Assembly: GCA_032716605.1 (NCBI GenBank)
Contig: CM064523.1
Span: 39,312,026 to 39,376,025, forward strand
Direction: 5' to 3'
DNA length: 64,000 nt
Source of the DNA: Paralithodes platypus
Lineage: Eukaryota; Arthropoda; Malacostraca; Decapoda; Lithodidae
Shown in pieces: positions 21,310-32,968 of the stretch; positions within the stretch are counted from its first letter, which is position 1; every line of letters begins with the position of its first letter. The notes under the pieces were generated by a model. That model was given only the letters and a program-made list of their open reading frames with translations, searched no databases and was not told where the DNA came from. Position numbers and translations under genes: made by a program.

Positions 21310-22060
21310 ACTCATCTATTCACTAGCATTCTCCATTCATTCCTATTAATTACCACTTCTCTTGCCTGATCTATAGTCATTCCTCTATCTTCCAAAGCTT
21401 TTCCTACACAGTTTCTCTATCTCAATGGAGGTCTTCCTACCCCTCTACCTCCTCTTGTATCTTACTCTCATATTCTCTTTGTAAGCCTTTCATCATCCAT
21501 TCGCTCAACATATCCATACCAGCTCAGCACCCTTCTGTCCACTCTGGCCGACAAATGTTCCTGCTGCCCCACTCTCCTACGTATCTCTTCATTCCTCAAT
21601 CTGTCTCTACGAGTCACCCCACACATACTCCTCAAGCAGTTCATCTCCATCACATCCAGCTTTCTTCTCTCCTTTTTCTTCAGAGCCCATGTCTCAGTCC
21701 CATACATCACTGTTGGTTCAACTATCTTTTGATACATTGCACTTTAAACTTTCATTCAGAGATTTCTCACCTTCCACATACTTACCGGTACCAATTGCTC
21801 CGAAAACTTTCCTTTTTTCATATACCGTACTCTGTTTTACCTCCATTCCTGTTTATCATTCCCCCTAGACATTTTAAACACTCCACTTGTTTCAGTATTT
21901 CCCAATCCAGCCTCACTTTTAGATTCACCCTGTGAGCACCTCTATTACACACCATCACTTTACTCTTATTGACATTCACCCTCAGCTTCCTCCTCCCACA
22001 AACCACACCAAACTCTTTGACTACTCGCTGCCGTTTCTCCTCAGAATCCACCACCAATGA
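21310..22060 (-). pseudogene. LINE RT fragment, thumb and C-terminal region
   Basis: The minus strand first gives DSEEKRQRVVKEFG, RRKLRVNVNKSKVMVC and VECLKCLGGMI-x-x-x-GG, then after a frame break VMYGTETWALKKKERRKLDV, CGVTRRDRLRNEEIRRR and WYGYVERMDDERL. This is the region following the RT active site in a LINE clade common in decapod assemblies. The fragment at 36325-37655 is of the same type. YADD itself is missing. It lies in the transposase intron. Confidence 0.75.
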
Positions 22061-23437
22061 TGTTTTTGTATATTTAATGAACCATATTTTACAGTACGGT
22101 ACAGCAGCCTATTCTTTTGATTCAGATGCATCATTCGTGGAACATGGTCATTAAATTAGTTAAATGTTGATTAGATAAACTGTCCTAATTTGTTATTAAA
22201 AAGCTGTGAAAATGATAAACAGAACAAAACAGGCCAAAATTAATTAAAAAACTAAAAAAAAAATCATCTACTGTACCTACAGGTACTTATCTATTGCCGG
22301 ACGCCGTGATCCCTGAAGCTTGTATAACATGTATAACCATTACCATCATTGTTCATCTTCCTCTACTGTATAAGCTGCATTTATCACTTCCATGTAGGCT
22401 AATCACTCTTAGATCACCAAAAATATACAGTGTAGCTTACAGTATGGTACAAATATTTTGATATAACTACAGTATATTACCAGTACTATACTTTTTCAGG
22501 TGAAATCTACACATCATTGAGTGCACAGTTCATGGTCTCTCACAACTTAATATCCAGAATCATCCCCAAGGTCTGCCAAGCCATCTACCGGGTGTTACAG
22601 CCTACCTACATGAAGCTTCCCACAACTGAAGAGGAGTGGCACAAAGTGGCAAGTTACTTTTTCAGCCAGTGGAACTTCCCTATGTGCATAGGAGCACTTG
22701 CTGGTAAAATAATCCTGATCAGTAAGCCAGCACATAGTGGATCAGATTACGTTGATTATAAAGGTCACATCAGTGTTATTCTTTTGGCTCTGGTAGATGC
22801 CGACTACAAATTTTTGTATATTGATGTGGGGGCTCGTGGCAGAGCAAGTGATGGGGAGTCTGGGATGTGTGTTCTCTACATAATCTAATAGAGAATAAGG
22901 GACTTAACATCCCTCAGCAGCAAAATCTACCTTTTACAAATTTAGAATGCCCTTTTGTCATTGTAGGAGATGATGCCTTCCCATTAAAATACTACCTTAT
23001 GAAACCATATTCTGGGAGGGAGCAAACACATGATAGGAGGATATTTAACTATAGCCTCTCACGGGCTAGAAGAACTTCTGATAATGTGTTTGGTATCCTT
23101 TCAGCCAGGTTTCAAGTTTTTAAATCCCCTATCAAAACATCTCCTAAGAATGTTCAGGCCATCACACTTGCTTGCTTAGTCTTACATAATTATTTGCGAG
23201 TAACATCCAAAGATTCACCTGCAGAGTTGTGTGAGTTACAGTGACACAGAAGACACGAATACTGGTAGGGTGCAGCCCGGTCGTTGGCGTGAGTATCCTC
23301 ATGGCGCTCTTGAAAACCTACAGGGGGTCGGAGGAGGCCAGGCTAATAATGCAAAGATTGTAAGAGAAAACTTCAAATAATATTTTATCACTGGTGGGAG
23401 ACTGCATTATCAGGATAACTATGTATTACAACATTAG

Positions 23438-24113
23438 TCGGTATTAAGGCTGAGGCAAAAGATTGAGTCGATGCAATTACTATCTACTATCAGAACACTT
23501 TTTTATAAAAAAATCTCACTCTTGCGAGCTAAATTGTCTTCATAATTTCAGTAAATGTATTAGGAAAATTTACAGTAATACATACAGTATAATATACAGT
23601 AGTTATTGTGATTCATCTCATATAGTTGACTTTTCTTGATACTCTACTCTACTGTATTGTACTACCTTTTATTTATATTATTGAGAAACCTGTATTGATT
23701 GTATATCAATGAGTCACAAAATATATATGATTTTTTTATAAAGTAAAAATCCTCTACCTATCTATTGCCAAACACCTTAAGCACAGAGGGAGTGGCCACA
23801 AATAAATCGCCTTTATGATTCTCTGTCATCTAGCAGCCGGAACTCCTCCCACCCGACACCAGTACCGGTATCACTCATATACCGTACTTCTGGACTCCAC
23901 TCTACCATCTCATTCTTGATCTGCCTGTCACTCTCTGCACTACCACCCAAGTTACATACACTCTTTTAGTAATGTTCTCAATCTCCACACGCTCCACATA
24001 ACCGAACATCCAGAAGGTGTTACTCTTCACACTCTCCAACACATTCCCATACACGACGCTTTGCTCCGACCCAGATAATTTGGAGTAGTTATAATTTATA
24101 GTTTCATTTGACT
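23438..24113. other. no gene seen
   Basis: 3' flank of the Harbinger transposase; AT-rich, without protein-like frames. A C-rich stretch at 23820-24070 has no recognised content. Confidence 0.4.
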
Positions 24114-24215
24114 GTTTTGGTGGTATAATGGTTAAAGCATGTAAGTTCTGTATGTGGTGTCCTGGGTTGGATTTTCGGAAGGATCAAGCTTATATTAATT
24201 TCATGGAAGTAATTG
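24114..24215 (+). repeat. tRNA-like SINE head (family S2, copy 2)
   Basis: TTTTGGTGGTATAATGGTTAA repeats the head of the 10101 copy almost exactly. The B box is eroded (GGGTTGGATTT). The downstream GGATCAAGC...TATATTAATTTCAT parallels copy 1, which shows it is a dispersed family and not a tRNA gene. Confidence 0.55.
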
Positions 24216-24533
24216 CTGTTAAGAGTGCTAATACAATAGTTAATTATGTACCGGGTATTTGCTAACAAATATATTCTGGGGCCATTGTGTCTGCATATTA
24301 TCCTACCTTATCTCTTGCCTGCCTTTCACCTTCCTGGTTTGTCAAGCCCTTGATATGGATTTACAAATGTAGACCTACATACAGTATATTATGGATAAAC
24401 AACTGTGATTTTGGTTTATTGTAGACCAGAAATTTGCCATTACTAGTAATATAGTATTTGGATTTTTTTTATTGTTAAACATGTACTGGATCAAATATAT
24501 ATTTTACCAACACTAACAAATTGTGCCATTGTA

Positions 24534-24747
24534 CAGTTGGGGTCATAATTCCCATTCCACCCCTCGATCCCTAAACCATAGATCTGGCAGCGCTGGGTGA
24601 GCGACCGACTTTCTCACACAGATAGTCAGACTCAGGTGGTCAGCTCAAGTCTGATTATCTGTGGGAGAAAGTCGGTCGCTCACACCAGCGCTGCCAGATC
24701 TATGGTTTAGGGATAGAGGGGTGGAAAGGGAATTATGACCCCAACTG
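24534..24747. mobile_element. mariner-like hairpin MITE with TA target duplication
   Basis: A 214-bp near-perfect inverted repeat. It starts CAGTTGGGGTCATAATTCCC, ends with the exact reverse complement and is flanked by TA (24532-24533 and 24748-24749). The arms are about 95 bases around a short centre (TCAGGTGGTCAGCTCA). CAGT-type ends with TA duplication are typical of Tc1/mariner-derived MITEs. No ORF. Confidence 0.85.
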
Positions 24748-25095
24748 TACATAATGTTTTATGATACCAATGTTGTCATTGTTTTGTTAAAGCACTTAGT
24801 CTCATATTTTATGAATATCATAGTTGCCTGTTTTGATATTTGTATTGGGAATGTAGGTTATCCTTGAAATTATGAATTTATATACTTGCTTCCGTGAATG
24901 GTGCAGAAGCGAGCATAGCCGAGGGTTACCAAATAATTGCTGTATGTACCACCTCTGGGTACGGTAGCCAAAGCTCACATTCGTCTAATCATTAGGCTAC
25001 CATAGCGCAGTTGGGTATATGTACAAACTCAGATTAATATTCAGTATTCGAGAACTAAAAATACAGTATGTACTTATGTAGTAGGCTTGTGCATA

Positions 25096-25200
25096 GACCT
25101 TTAACTGTCTCGATAGCGTAATGCTTAGTGCGCCGAATTTCGGTGTGAGTATCCTAGGTTCGAGTTCTTGGAGCACCACATAATTATATTCATTAGTTTG
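25096..25200 (+). repeat. tRNA-like SINE head (possible third S2 copy)
   Basis: TAGCGTAATGC fits an A box and GGTTCGAGTTC a B box at normal spacing, followed by CACATAATTATATTCATTAG. The acceptor stem does not close. Relation to the other two copies is only suggested by the tail. Confidence 0.4.
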
Positions 25201-25388
25201 ATTAATTTGATTAATTAGGTTTATGTGGCAGTTCATTGGTGGGTTGGTGAATAAATATGAATGTATGCGAGCCTCATAAAAATAAACTTCCTATTTTTGT
25301 TTTTTTCTTTTTTAATCAGATCCTCTTCTAATATTGTGTTCCTCACCGGGTATAACTTTAGAAGTAAACTACTGCTTGGAAATGGCTA

Positions 25389-25828
25389 TTAACACCTTAC
25401 GAGCGGGGGGGGGGGGGGGGTTTTGGGCTATTTTGGGCATATTTAGGCCCTCCTGAATGATAAATCAAGTATCTGCATGAAAAGAAATGTATTCAGCCAA
25501 AAACTAGGCGCTAAAAGCTTCAAAATGAGACCAGAACGAACTACGTAGCACTCGTGGTTCTCATGCAGTGTTACAACTAACATGGGAGTTTAGCGTATAG
25601 TGGCAGAATTTTTCCTGATACGCTCACTACTGGCAACGCTGCCGGCCTCTCGAGAACAGAGGGAGGGTGAGTCAGTGGGCGGCGGTAAGCCCTGGGAGTC
25701 GGACGTGCGGCCCGCTGCGCTCCCGGCCATTTGCACTCGATTTCCACCCTTTAAAAGCCTTAATAATGCTCCTAACTTGCTGCAAATTGGCGCCCGACTT
25801 AAGCCGGGCGCCGCTACGAATGGGTTAA
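25389..25828. mobile_element. TTAA miniature element family B, copy B4
   Basis: 440 bp between TTAA sites, with a long G run near its left end (25405-25421). It is the closest relative of B3 and has the same orientation. The right end CGAATGGGTTAA pairs imperfectly with the left. No coding capacity. Confidence 0.8.
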
Positions 25829-26559
25829 AATATTATATTTATGGCAAATATTGTATTTAAACTGTAGGAATTAATTATTTGTTTAATACACATTTTTGTA
25901 CTGGTAAGCATGAACCCATGTGTTTGAGGACAATTTATCAATACTTGTGTATTTGTATAAGTGTGTCGATCACGTGACTCAGATATAGGCTAGACTTCCT
26001 CATACACTGCTTCTTGAGCCGAGCGGGGGGATGCAATCATGTGAGAGTTTGGGGGCAAGGGAGATGGTTGAGGATGCTTGTGGGTGAGGGAGAGAGTAAA
26101 GAGATAATGGGGCTGGAGCTTCGTTCTTCACAAGACATAGGATTGAGATTACACCTTGGAAAATTTGATTTCCTAACTCAAAACATGCTGAAGCCATTAT
26201 GGCATCTCCCAGGTTTCAAGAGCTAAACTATATGATGTACAGTTATTTAAGTTACCGTTATACGTTACCTTACCTATATTTTTCTTTCAACATTTATGAC
26301 ACAAATTCTTAGTGAACTTCAACATTACTCTACAGTATATCAAATTTTGTACGGGTGTCGTTAAGTTTCACTTAATGTCTTGTGAAAATTAAGGTTGGAG
26401 TTGTACAGGTGTGACAGCTTTTGCCTTCTAATGAAAGCATTAGTTTTTAGTTTACAAATATGTGGGAGGCATTGACAGTATGATGTAGGAGGGAATTTGT
26501 TAATGGTAATACAATCTCTTACGAATTCATTGGCAAATGTGAATGCAGGCGATAAGCTT
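25829..26559. other. no gene seen
   Basis: AT-rich sequence between B4 and a LINE fragment. Minus frames at 26361-26603 have no recognisable motif. Confidence 0.4.
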
Positions 26560-26799
26560 AATGATAGTTTTGAGGTCAATAAAGGAGTGAGTGAGACAGG
26601 CATGGGTCATGGCACATTGGTTATTAAATTTATACATAGGTAGTATGCTCAGTGAAAAGAGGGCAGCTTCAATAGGCATAGGAACTAGGCTGGAATCGAA
26701 GGGATTGAAAGATTTATGCCTACAGTATATGCGGATGATGCTGTCCTGTATACTGATATTGTGGACTAACATTATAGAGAGCTCACTGACATTGACAAG

Positions 26800-28604
26800 T
26801 GTGACGCCTGCCAGCGTTGGCAGAATCGCCTCCCGGTAGCCACTAGCGCTCGCCAGGGCAGTGAAATGGGCTACAGTCTATCTACAATGTTGTACTTTCT
26901 TTCTTGTGAATCGTCATGTCACAGGCAGTATAGAAGTGGTCTTTATTTTCGCCTGTGACAATGCATTATATTTTATATCGTGAGTTGAACATAAGATGCA
27001 TTGTAGTGAAGGAGAGAGAGCGAGCAAGCAGGGTGGGGGAGGTGAGTGTTGCTTTTCCTCTTCCTCCCTCCCCCCTCCCGGAGGAGTTGCTCGCCCGCGT
27101 GGTCTTTTCTCTCGGTTTTGATTGGCTGGTGGTTCCTGCCGCCTTCTGCAGGCCTGCTGCCTGGTGACGTAGCGGCCTGTGATTGGCTGACCACCATGCC
27201 TTTGTGGTGATCCTGGAGGGGTCCCGAGGAGCTATTCTCTTCAGAGCTAGCCTGACCAGCATACCCTTTACATGTCCCCTTGCTACCTGTCTCCCGACTT
27301 CTACCTATAGAACACTTTCATTCTCTCTCAACTTCTTACCTCTCATTCTTCCTATCTATTTAATATCATAACTCCCCTTTGGTTTTCCACGATTTCATAC
27401 ATCGGCCATCGTATTATATGCTGAAGCTCTCAAATATTATATGTTTAGTTAGGCATTTTGGAGGGGTTACCATTTGTCTGTAGAGGTTCGACACACTCAC
27501 GGTGTCTCCCTGCCTATTCCTTGGCTGTCTGCTGGGCTATTTGATGATAGACTGGGGTGAGGCCATTGTTGTTGTGATATCCGATGTGTACTAGGATTTG
27601 TTGAACCTATACAATCGCAACGGAGACGTGGGAAGCCTAGGTGGTCTTTCTGACTGTGTACCTTGTGAGTTTAGCACTGTGTTGCGAGTGAGGGCTTTTG
27701 CCTCTGCCACCCAACACTGTGCTAACTCGTTTGCTTTGACTTTGAGAGGGTCGCCAGGAGAGAACCAGATACTAGCGATCTGGATCTCTCGAGAGCACCC
27801 CGTCAATTAACGTAATTTGGCCGCACAGCCTTAAGGACCTCGCTAGGCTACGAGCCACTTGCTCAGCCATTGTTTCCTAGCCTACGACATCCCAGCTAGA
27901 CTTTATTAGCCTAGCAGACACCCTTTTAGAATTATAAACTCTTATGTTATGTATGCAGCATTCTTATTCACGTTGACCGTAAGCCTTGGTTGTTGTTGAG
28001 TTGCACAACCTGAGCAGGTTTTTTGAGGTGCCTGACTAAGTACTTCTTTTGTTGTTGGAGGTAATACTAGTGTGCATTTATCGTTATTCCCGTGTCAGTT
28101 AACACTGTCTGCCTCTACACTTGTCCTATATTGTCCCTGCTTTATATAACAGTTCAAATTCCGATACGATCATCTTACCCCAGCATCAGACTTTCTTCAG
28201 AAGATGCCTGCTCGATGCTTTGGGACTTTCGTTCACTTTCTTTAGTATAGGAGTGCCAGTTCATTATTGTTTAGAGTAACTTTAAATATACCTTCTTCTA
28301 GTTTGCATTAAATCATTGCAGTGATTTAATTAAGATCTCTATCTTTTCCTTGTATACCTTATTAACGTAATTGTATGTTGTTGTGATCAGGCTGTATCAG
28401 AGATCATCAGCCTGTAGTAGTAGTGCACTTATACTGAGTTATAGGATACCCCGTTATCGCAGATTTAACTCTGGAGGGTATAGGTGTTTTTTGTGCGTCG
28501 GCATTATAAGTTCAGGGGTTGGATCTAGTATTACTGTTGTGGCTGTGTGCCTTTCTAGTCCAATGATTAAGAGCCCTTGTTTTATACGAGCCCCGGTCGT
28601 AACA
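26800..28604 (+). repeat. 5' LTR of LTR element 1
   Basis: 1805 bp, unusually long compared with the 4.4-kb interior. It contains two GATTGGCT CCAAT-type boxes (about 27119 and 27181) and a TGACGTAG CRE-like word between them, which would suit a U3 promoter. A frame near its end (28371-28622) is present in all four LTRs but has no protein relatives that I recognise. Confidence 0.85.
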
Positions 28605-28833
28605 AATGGCAACCTTGCTTAGGATTTTGTGAACTTAGAGAAATATTGCAGGAGTGTTGTGGTCATTTGTATTTGTTTAAAGGAATATAGTGGACACGTG
28701 GATTTGTTTTTTGGCAAGTAGTATAACACTTAAGAGTCTTCAAGCATTTTATATTTTTGAGTGAATAGTGCTGCATAGGAGTTTAGGTACTTTTTTTTTT
28801 TTTTATAAACGTTGAGAATTTTTGGTGGACACT

Positions 28834-30290
28834 ATGTCGGACGACGGATCAGTGTACAGAGGGGATACAGTACGAGAAACAGACTCTGAGGTGCAGCAGC
28901 GGGGTTTGTCCGAAGGCATTAGAGTCATAACTAGTGAGGAGGATGCAAGTAAGTTTCTGGAGATACCTATTACTGTTGACTGGGTGTCGGGGATTGATCG
29001 GTATGGCCTCCAATGTTTGGCCACGGTCATGGGGCATGTGGGCACTAGCAGCATGTCGAGAGGTGACCTGGTGGCCTGTGTGCTCGGCGGGGTGCGTGGG
29101 GCTTCAGGTGGAGCGGGAGCTGGGGCACCTTCGGCCCAGCCCCCATTCCACTCGACTCCTACCATGGCGCCCCCTCGGGCTCCGGAGCCGGGTACGTTCC
29201 CGCCGGCCGATCGTCACTGGCAGCGTGGTTTGCACTTGGGTGAGTCTCCAATTGTTGCATCCTCCTCCTCAAGGTTTGACGGCAGATATGCTCTTCCAGC
29301 TTGAGATGGCTAAGATTCAGGCTGAGGAGAGAAGGGCCAGATATGAGCTTGAGCAACGAAGGCATGAATCAGAGATTGAGATGTCCAGGATTCAGTCTGA
29401 GGAGAGAAAGGCCATGTACTGTGCAGACAAAGATCTTAAGAAGTCTAGGGTGGAATCAACAGGGCAGTGTCTCGGTTCTGGGAATCGAGTTCTTGATCAG
29501 TCTTTATCGCACCTGCTCAAGTTGGTCCCTGTATTTGATGAGTCGGGTGTCACCGAATTTTGTATGCGTTTTGAGAAGAAGTGCCGGGAGCATCAATGGC
29601 CCGAGGTTAAGTGGGCAGCCCTTGTTTCCTCTAGGTTGGTTGGCAAAGGACTCAAGGCATATGATGTATTGCCCTTGGAGTCTTGCATCAATTATGAGGT
29701 ATTGAAGGAGGCTGTCCTGCGGGCATATGAGTTACAACCAGAGACGTACAGATTGAAGTTCCGGGGTGTAACAAAGAGGTCGTGATGGCACCTTTCTTGA
29801 GCATGCCCGGGATCTGTCCGATGCATTTAGAAACTGGCTGCGTTCTGAGAAGGCATCGACGTTTGAGGAGTTGAAACAGCTGATGCTTCTAGATTTTTTT
29901 TTCAAGTGTACGGGCGGCAATCTGACATTGAATATTAAAGAGAAAAAGCCCAAAAATCTTCAGGATGCAGCTGAGATGGCTGACCTTCGTTATCTTTGAT
30001 TCGTGGGTGCGGACTTGCACAGAGAAGTGATGCAGGCAATAAGGAGTGTAACCCTCCCCCTCCCCGAAACACTGATACACATAATTACACTAAGAACAAG
30101 AGCAACAATACCAAAACTGGCCATAAACCTAATACCGTCCCGTTTAAGAAGGGTCAGTGCCCTTCCCCACCTCATGGGAAGCCCAAGGGGGAGTTAAGAG
30201 TGTTTTCATTGTCATGAGAAGGGGCATTTTGCAAGAGCCTGTCCAAGCAAGCCACCTAATGCAGTTGTGTCTTTGGCTCGCAACATTGGG
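28834..30290 (+). pseudogene. Gag of LTR element 1, frameshifted
   Basis: Starts MSDDGSVYRGDTVRETDSEV. A coiled-coil-like charged stretch (EERRARYELEQRRHES) is followed by the capsid-like core: LVPVFDESGVTEF, WPEVKWAALVSSRLVGKGLK, VLKEAVLRAYELQPETYRLK, then FLEHARDLSDAFRNWLRSEK in another frame. This is the retroviral-type Gag pattern of gypsy elements. The CCHC knuckle CFHCHEKGHFARAC follows at 30211-30252 but is one frame off from the preceding PHGKPKGEL. At least three frame breaks exist, unlike the intact relative at 46057-47406. Gag would package the element RNA. Confidence 0.8.
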
Positions 30291-31435
30291 GTGTCCCCGA
30301 AGTCGTCTGAGTTTGCCCGGGGTATAACGTCAGAGGCTGGCACACAGCCAGTGGAGAAGAATCCGGAAGGCTCGAACCCTGTCCGCGATGTCTTTTGTGA
30401 CCATCGAGGGCATGGCTGCGTGAAGTGGGCTGGTAAGAAGCATGGAGTTGAGCTGGTGCGAGACACGGGTGCCTCTCAAACTTTAATGAAGAACTTTACT
30501 GGTAGACCAATAAACGCGGCACGGGTGGTTGTGGTGCAAGGTATCAATGCTATCAGGTCATACCCGTTGGTCAGGATGGAACTGGAGGTGGATGGTGTGA
30601 CACAAGAGTTGATGTGGGAATTGTGGAGAACTTGCCTGTTGGGGGCGTCGACCTCCTTCTCGGCAACGACTTTGCGGTGCCTACTTCTGAGGTTTCCCCC
30701 TTGGTCGTTGCCGAGAAGCCGGCCGACGTGAGTAGGGAGCAACAGGAGTGGGTAGAGAAGTGTCAAGTACAACCTATGGCGTGTATTGTTACAAGACCTC
30801 TTGCATCCAAAGTGTCACAGCCTATTCCTCAGTCTTCTGATCAGCAGAGGAACGGTTGGAAGAAGATGGCTGATGTTGGAAAAAGTTGGAGAGTTTAGTA
30901 CCAGCAGCGCTTCTTGGCGACTCAGTATTGGCATCATTGTTGGAGTCTGAAGAAGCCCCAGGACCTGTCACAGGAGGAGGTAGGGCAGGAAGAGACTCCG
31001 AGGCAGCAACGTTACACACCGAGAGAAAAAAGGGTTGCTCAGTTTAATATTGGGGAAGGACTTGGGTTGCTTCGGAAGCATCTAGACAGGTTGGTTCCCT
31101 CATATATTTGTAAACTGCAGTTGGAGAATCCGGAAGTTCAGAAGTGTGGTAATGGTGCTGTCGCGATCAAACACGAGGACGGGGAAACATGTCATGTGAA
31201 CCTGTTGGAGGAGTTTGTGAGGCAACCACCTGAGCAGCCTACTGTCCCTGCGTTGGTCTGCAGCAGCCAAGGTGGAGAAGGAGAGGGGGGCAGTAGGGCA
31301 CAGGTGGAGGAGAGTAGGGATTGTCATGTCTCGGCGGAGCAGTGGGCGGGGGACACGAGTCTGGTGGCTGTGGAAGCGCTAGAGCACCTGCCTGAGCACC
31401 AGTGTGCAGCGCTCCAGCACCAGCTCGGTTCATAA
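30270..31435 (+). pseudogene. protease and integrase-tail region of LTR element 1
   Basis: The frame from 30270 holds the aspartic protease motif RDTGASQTLM (about residue 70), followed by VENLPVGGVDLLLGNDFAVP in the next frame and a VTRPLASK segment. From 30914 a different frame contains HLDRLVPSYICKL, ETCHVNLLEEFVRQPPEQP and ALEHLPEHQCAAL. The CHVNLL block resembles the CHVNMLKPY that ends gypsy integrases, and LEHLPEHQ resembles the L-SHLP-x-x-Q linker that precedes RT. The integrase catalytic core itself is not found. Protease would cut Gag-Pol. This is frame-broken. Confidence 0.65.
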
Positions 31436-32045
31436 CCCACTGGTCGTGCCGAGCCCCTGAGCCTCACAACTCGGGCGGTGCAAGATGTTCTGCGGCCAGG
31501 TCACGTGAATGTTGAAAGACCGTTAGCCTCGTTGTTTCGGTGGTTCAAGGTGGGCGACGAGGCTTGGACATGGTTATCAGGTCAGGGTCGACCCATGGCT
31601 GCCAAGGGTGGTGGTCAGAAGGAGGACTTTGAGCAGATTGGTGAGGTTGGCTGTGGAGTGGATGTGCCCGGTCGTCGTATAGCCTCCCAATGCTGCTCTA
31701 GTCGAATGCAACAGCCCTACCATAGACCGACTGTATCTGGCCATGTCGCTAAAAGCGGTGATGCTGCGCAGGCAGATGTAGTCGTAAGGAATGTGGGGGT
31801 GCGCATGTACGGTATCGGCGGGGAAGCCTTAGCAATAATGAACTATGGGAGTGACTGCACAGGTGGTACTGATTGTCCCTCTCATGACCTGGCTGTTCTA
31901 GGGGCGAAGGTGGAGAAGGAGGGAGACTACAGGTTAGAAGCTGTGGTCTCGGCTGGGTTGTGGGAGGGCACTAGGCATGTTGTTCTGCGAGATAAGTTGT
32001 TAACTAGGCTGTGGCAGTGCATCCGCATGTTTGTTGCTTCTCCAG

Positions 32046-32604
32046 GCCTGATGTACGGGGTAGAATCCGACATGGAGGCTGGAGACTGTGCAAGGCTCAG
32101 TTTAATTCCCTACCGTATAAATCCTGCTTGACAGCCTGTGGTGCAAGCAGAGCTGGATTATGTGTTGACGAAGGGTCTGAGGGATAAGGAATGTCGTGAG
32201 TGGTCGTTGCCTGTAACTTTACAACCTGTGTTAAGTGGCAAGATCAGTGTGTGTGTTGATTGCGAGAGTGTGTGTGCATTATCCCTGACAGACGCCTATA
32301 CCTTATCGAGAGTTGACGACACCATAGACCGCTTCGGGGCTGCATCGCCTATCACGAAGGTAGAACTAGTGAAAGGCTTTTGGCAGGTCCCGTTGCCGGA
32401 AAGAGCGAAGAGAAATACCAGTCTTGTGATGAACTGGGCAGTTTATCAGTGCCAGGTGTTGTTTTGCTGCCGGAACACAAGTTGGATGTGTGGCATGCTA
32501 AGGGCACTGATAATGTTTTGGCTGATTGTTTGTCACGGGAGGGTTTGTTTGCAGGAGAACCCTCGCCGTTCAGTCAGTGTGTGTTGAGAGTGGAGAAAAA
32601 CTAG
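32046..32604 (+). pseudogene. RT start fused to RNase H end, LTR element 1
   Basis: MYGVESDMEAGDCARLSL and IPYRINPA lead into REWSLPVTLQPVLSGK, VDCESVCALSLTDAYTLSRV, DDTIDRFG and VELVKGFWQVPLPERAKR, the first RT blocks of a gypsy Pol. The reading then jumps to LPEHKLDVWHAKGTDNVLAD and CLSREGL, the very end of RNase H. Everything between, including the YxDD active site and the RNase H catalytic residues, is missing. The same junction occurs in LTR element 2 (43563-44197). The coding region ends at 32602-32604, about 365 bases before the 3' LTR, leaving no room for an integrase. Confidence 0.8.
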
Positions 32605-32968
32605 GCTTGCCCCTGTAAGTGCAGCCGCCATAACGTATTAAAAAAAAAAAAAAAATCACATAAAACTCTTTCTTTTGATAGTTAATTGTAAGTTGCCAAT
32701 ATTATAGCTAAAGTCCTAAGTTCAACCTGTCTTTCACAGAAGGCTGGGCTCTGTGAAGCTCGCTCTGGGAGCATAGTAGGCTAAATTATACTATTATGTT
32801 TGGGAGGGGTTATAAGATTTTCTTTATGTTGATATGTTGTTTTATGTAAGACTTGAGTTTTGAATTTCATTTCTGGTGGAGTGGCTATGTGTGACGGGTC
32901 TTGTCGGCATTCTGCCTTGTCAGATATCGTGCTCGCCTAATGTTGAGCGTCCTATATCTTGGGCGGGG

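Larger units (their letters stand above)
17182..23437 (+). pseudogene. PIF/Harbinger (HARBI1-like) transposase, two exons, broken
   Basis: Exon 1 (17182-17491) starts at MDDEDAVALTL and ends LTLTLRYLATG at a GTATGA donor. Exon 2 (22500-23437) begins after CTTTTTCAG with EIYTSLSAQFM. The split codon completes a glycine, giving the family's LRFLATG-x-x-x-x-SL pattern. Exon 2 holds ISRIIPKVCQAI, WNFPMCIGALAGK, DYKFLYIDVGARGRASDG, VGDDAFPLKYYLMKPY, RIFNYSLSRAR, FGILSARF and LVLHNYL, and ends with RWREYPHGALENLQ. Defects: TGA at 17341-17343, a one-base frameshift near 22860, another near 23240, and TAA in the C-terminal tail. Two catalytic positions are changed: the family's DGKH aspartate is alanine here (GALAGK), and the final glutamate before NAFGIL is aspartate. 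The 5-kb intron houses several elements. Confidence 0.85.

Noticed and set aside
28371..28622. A frame of about 80 codons (RLYQRSSACSSSALI) present in all four LTRs
   Set aside because: Its conservation follows from LTR duplication and recent common origin. It has no motif I recognise and the frame runs over the LTR end, so I do not call it a gene.
31478..32131. 217-codon frame in LTR element 1
   Set aside because: It mixes unassigned sequence with the start of RT. The equivalent region of element 2 is split between frames, so a separate protein is not supported.
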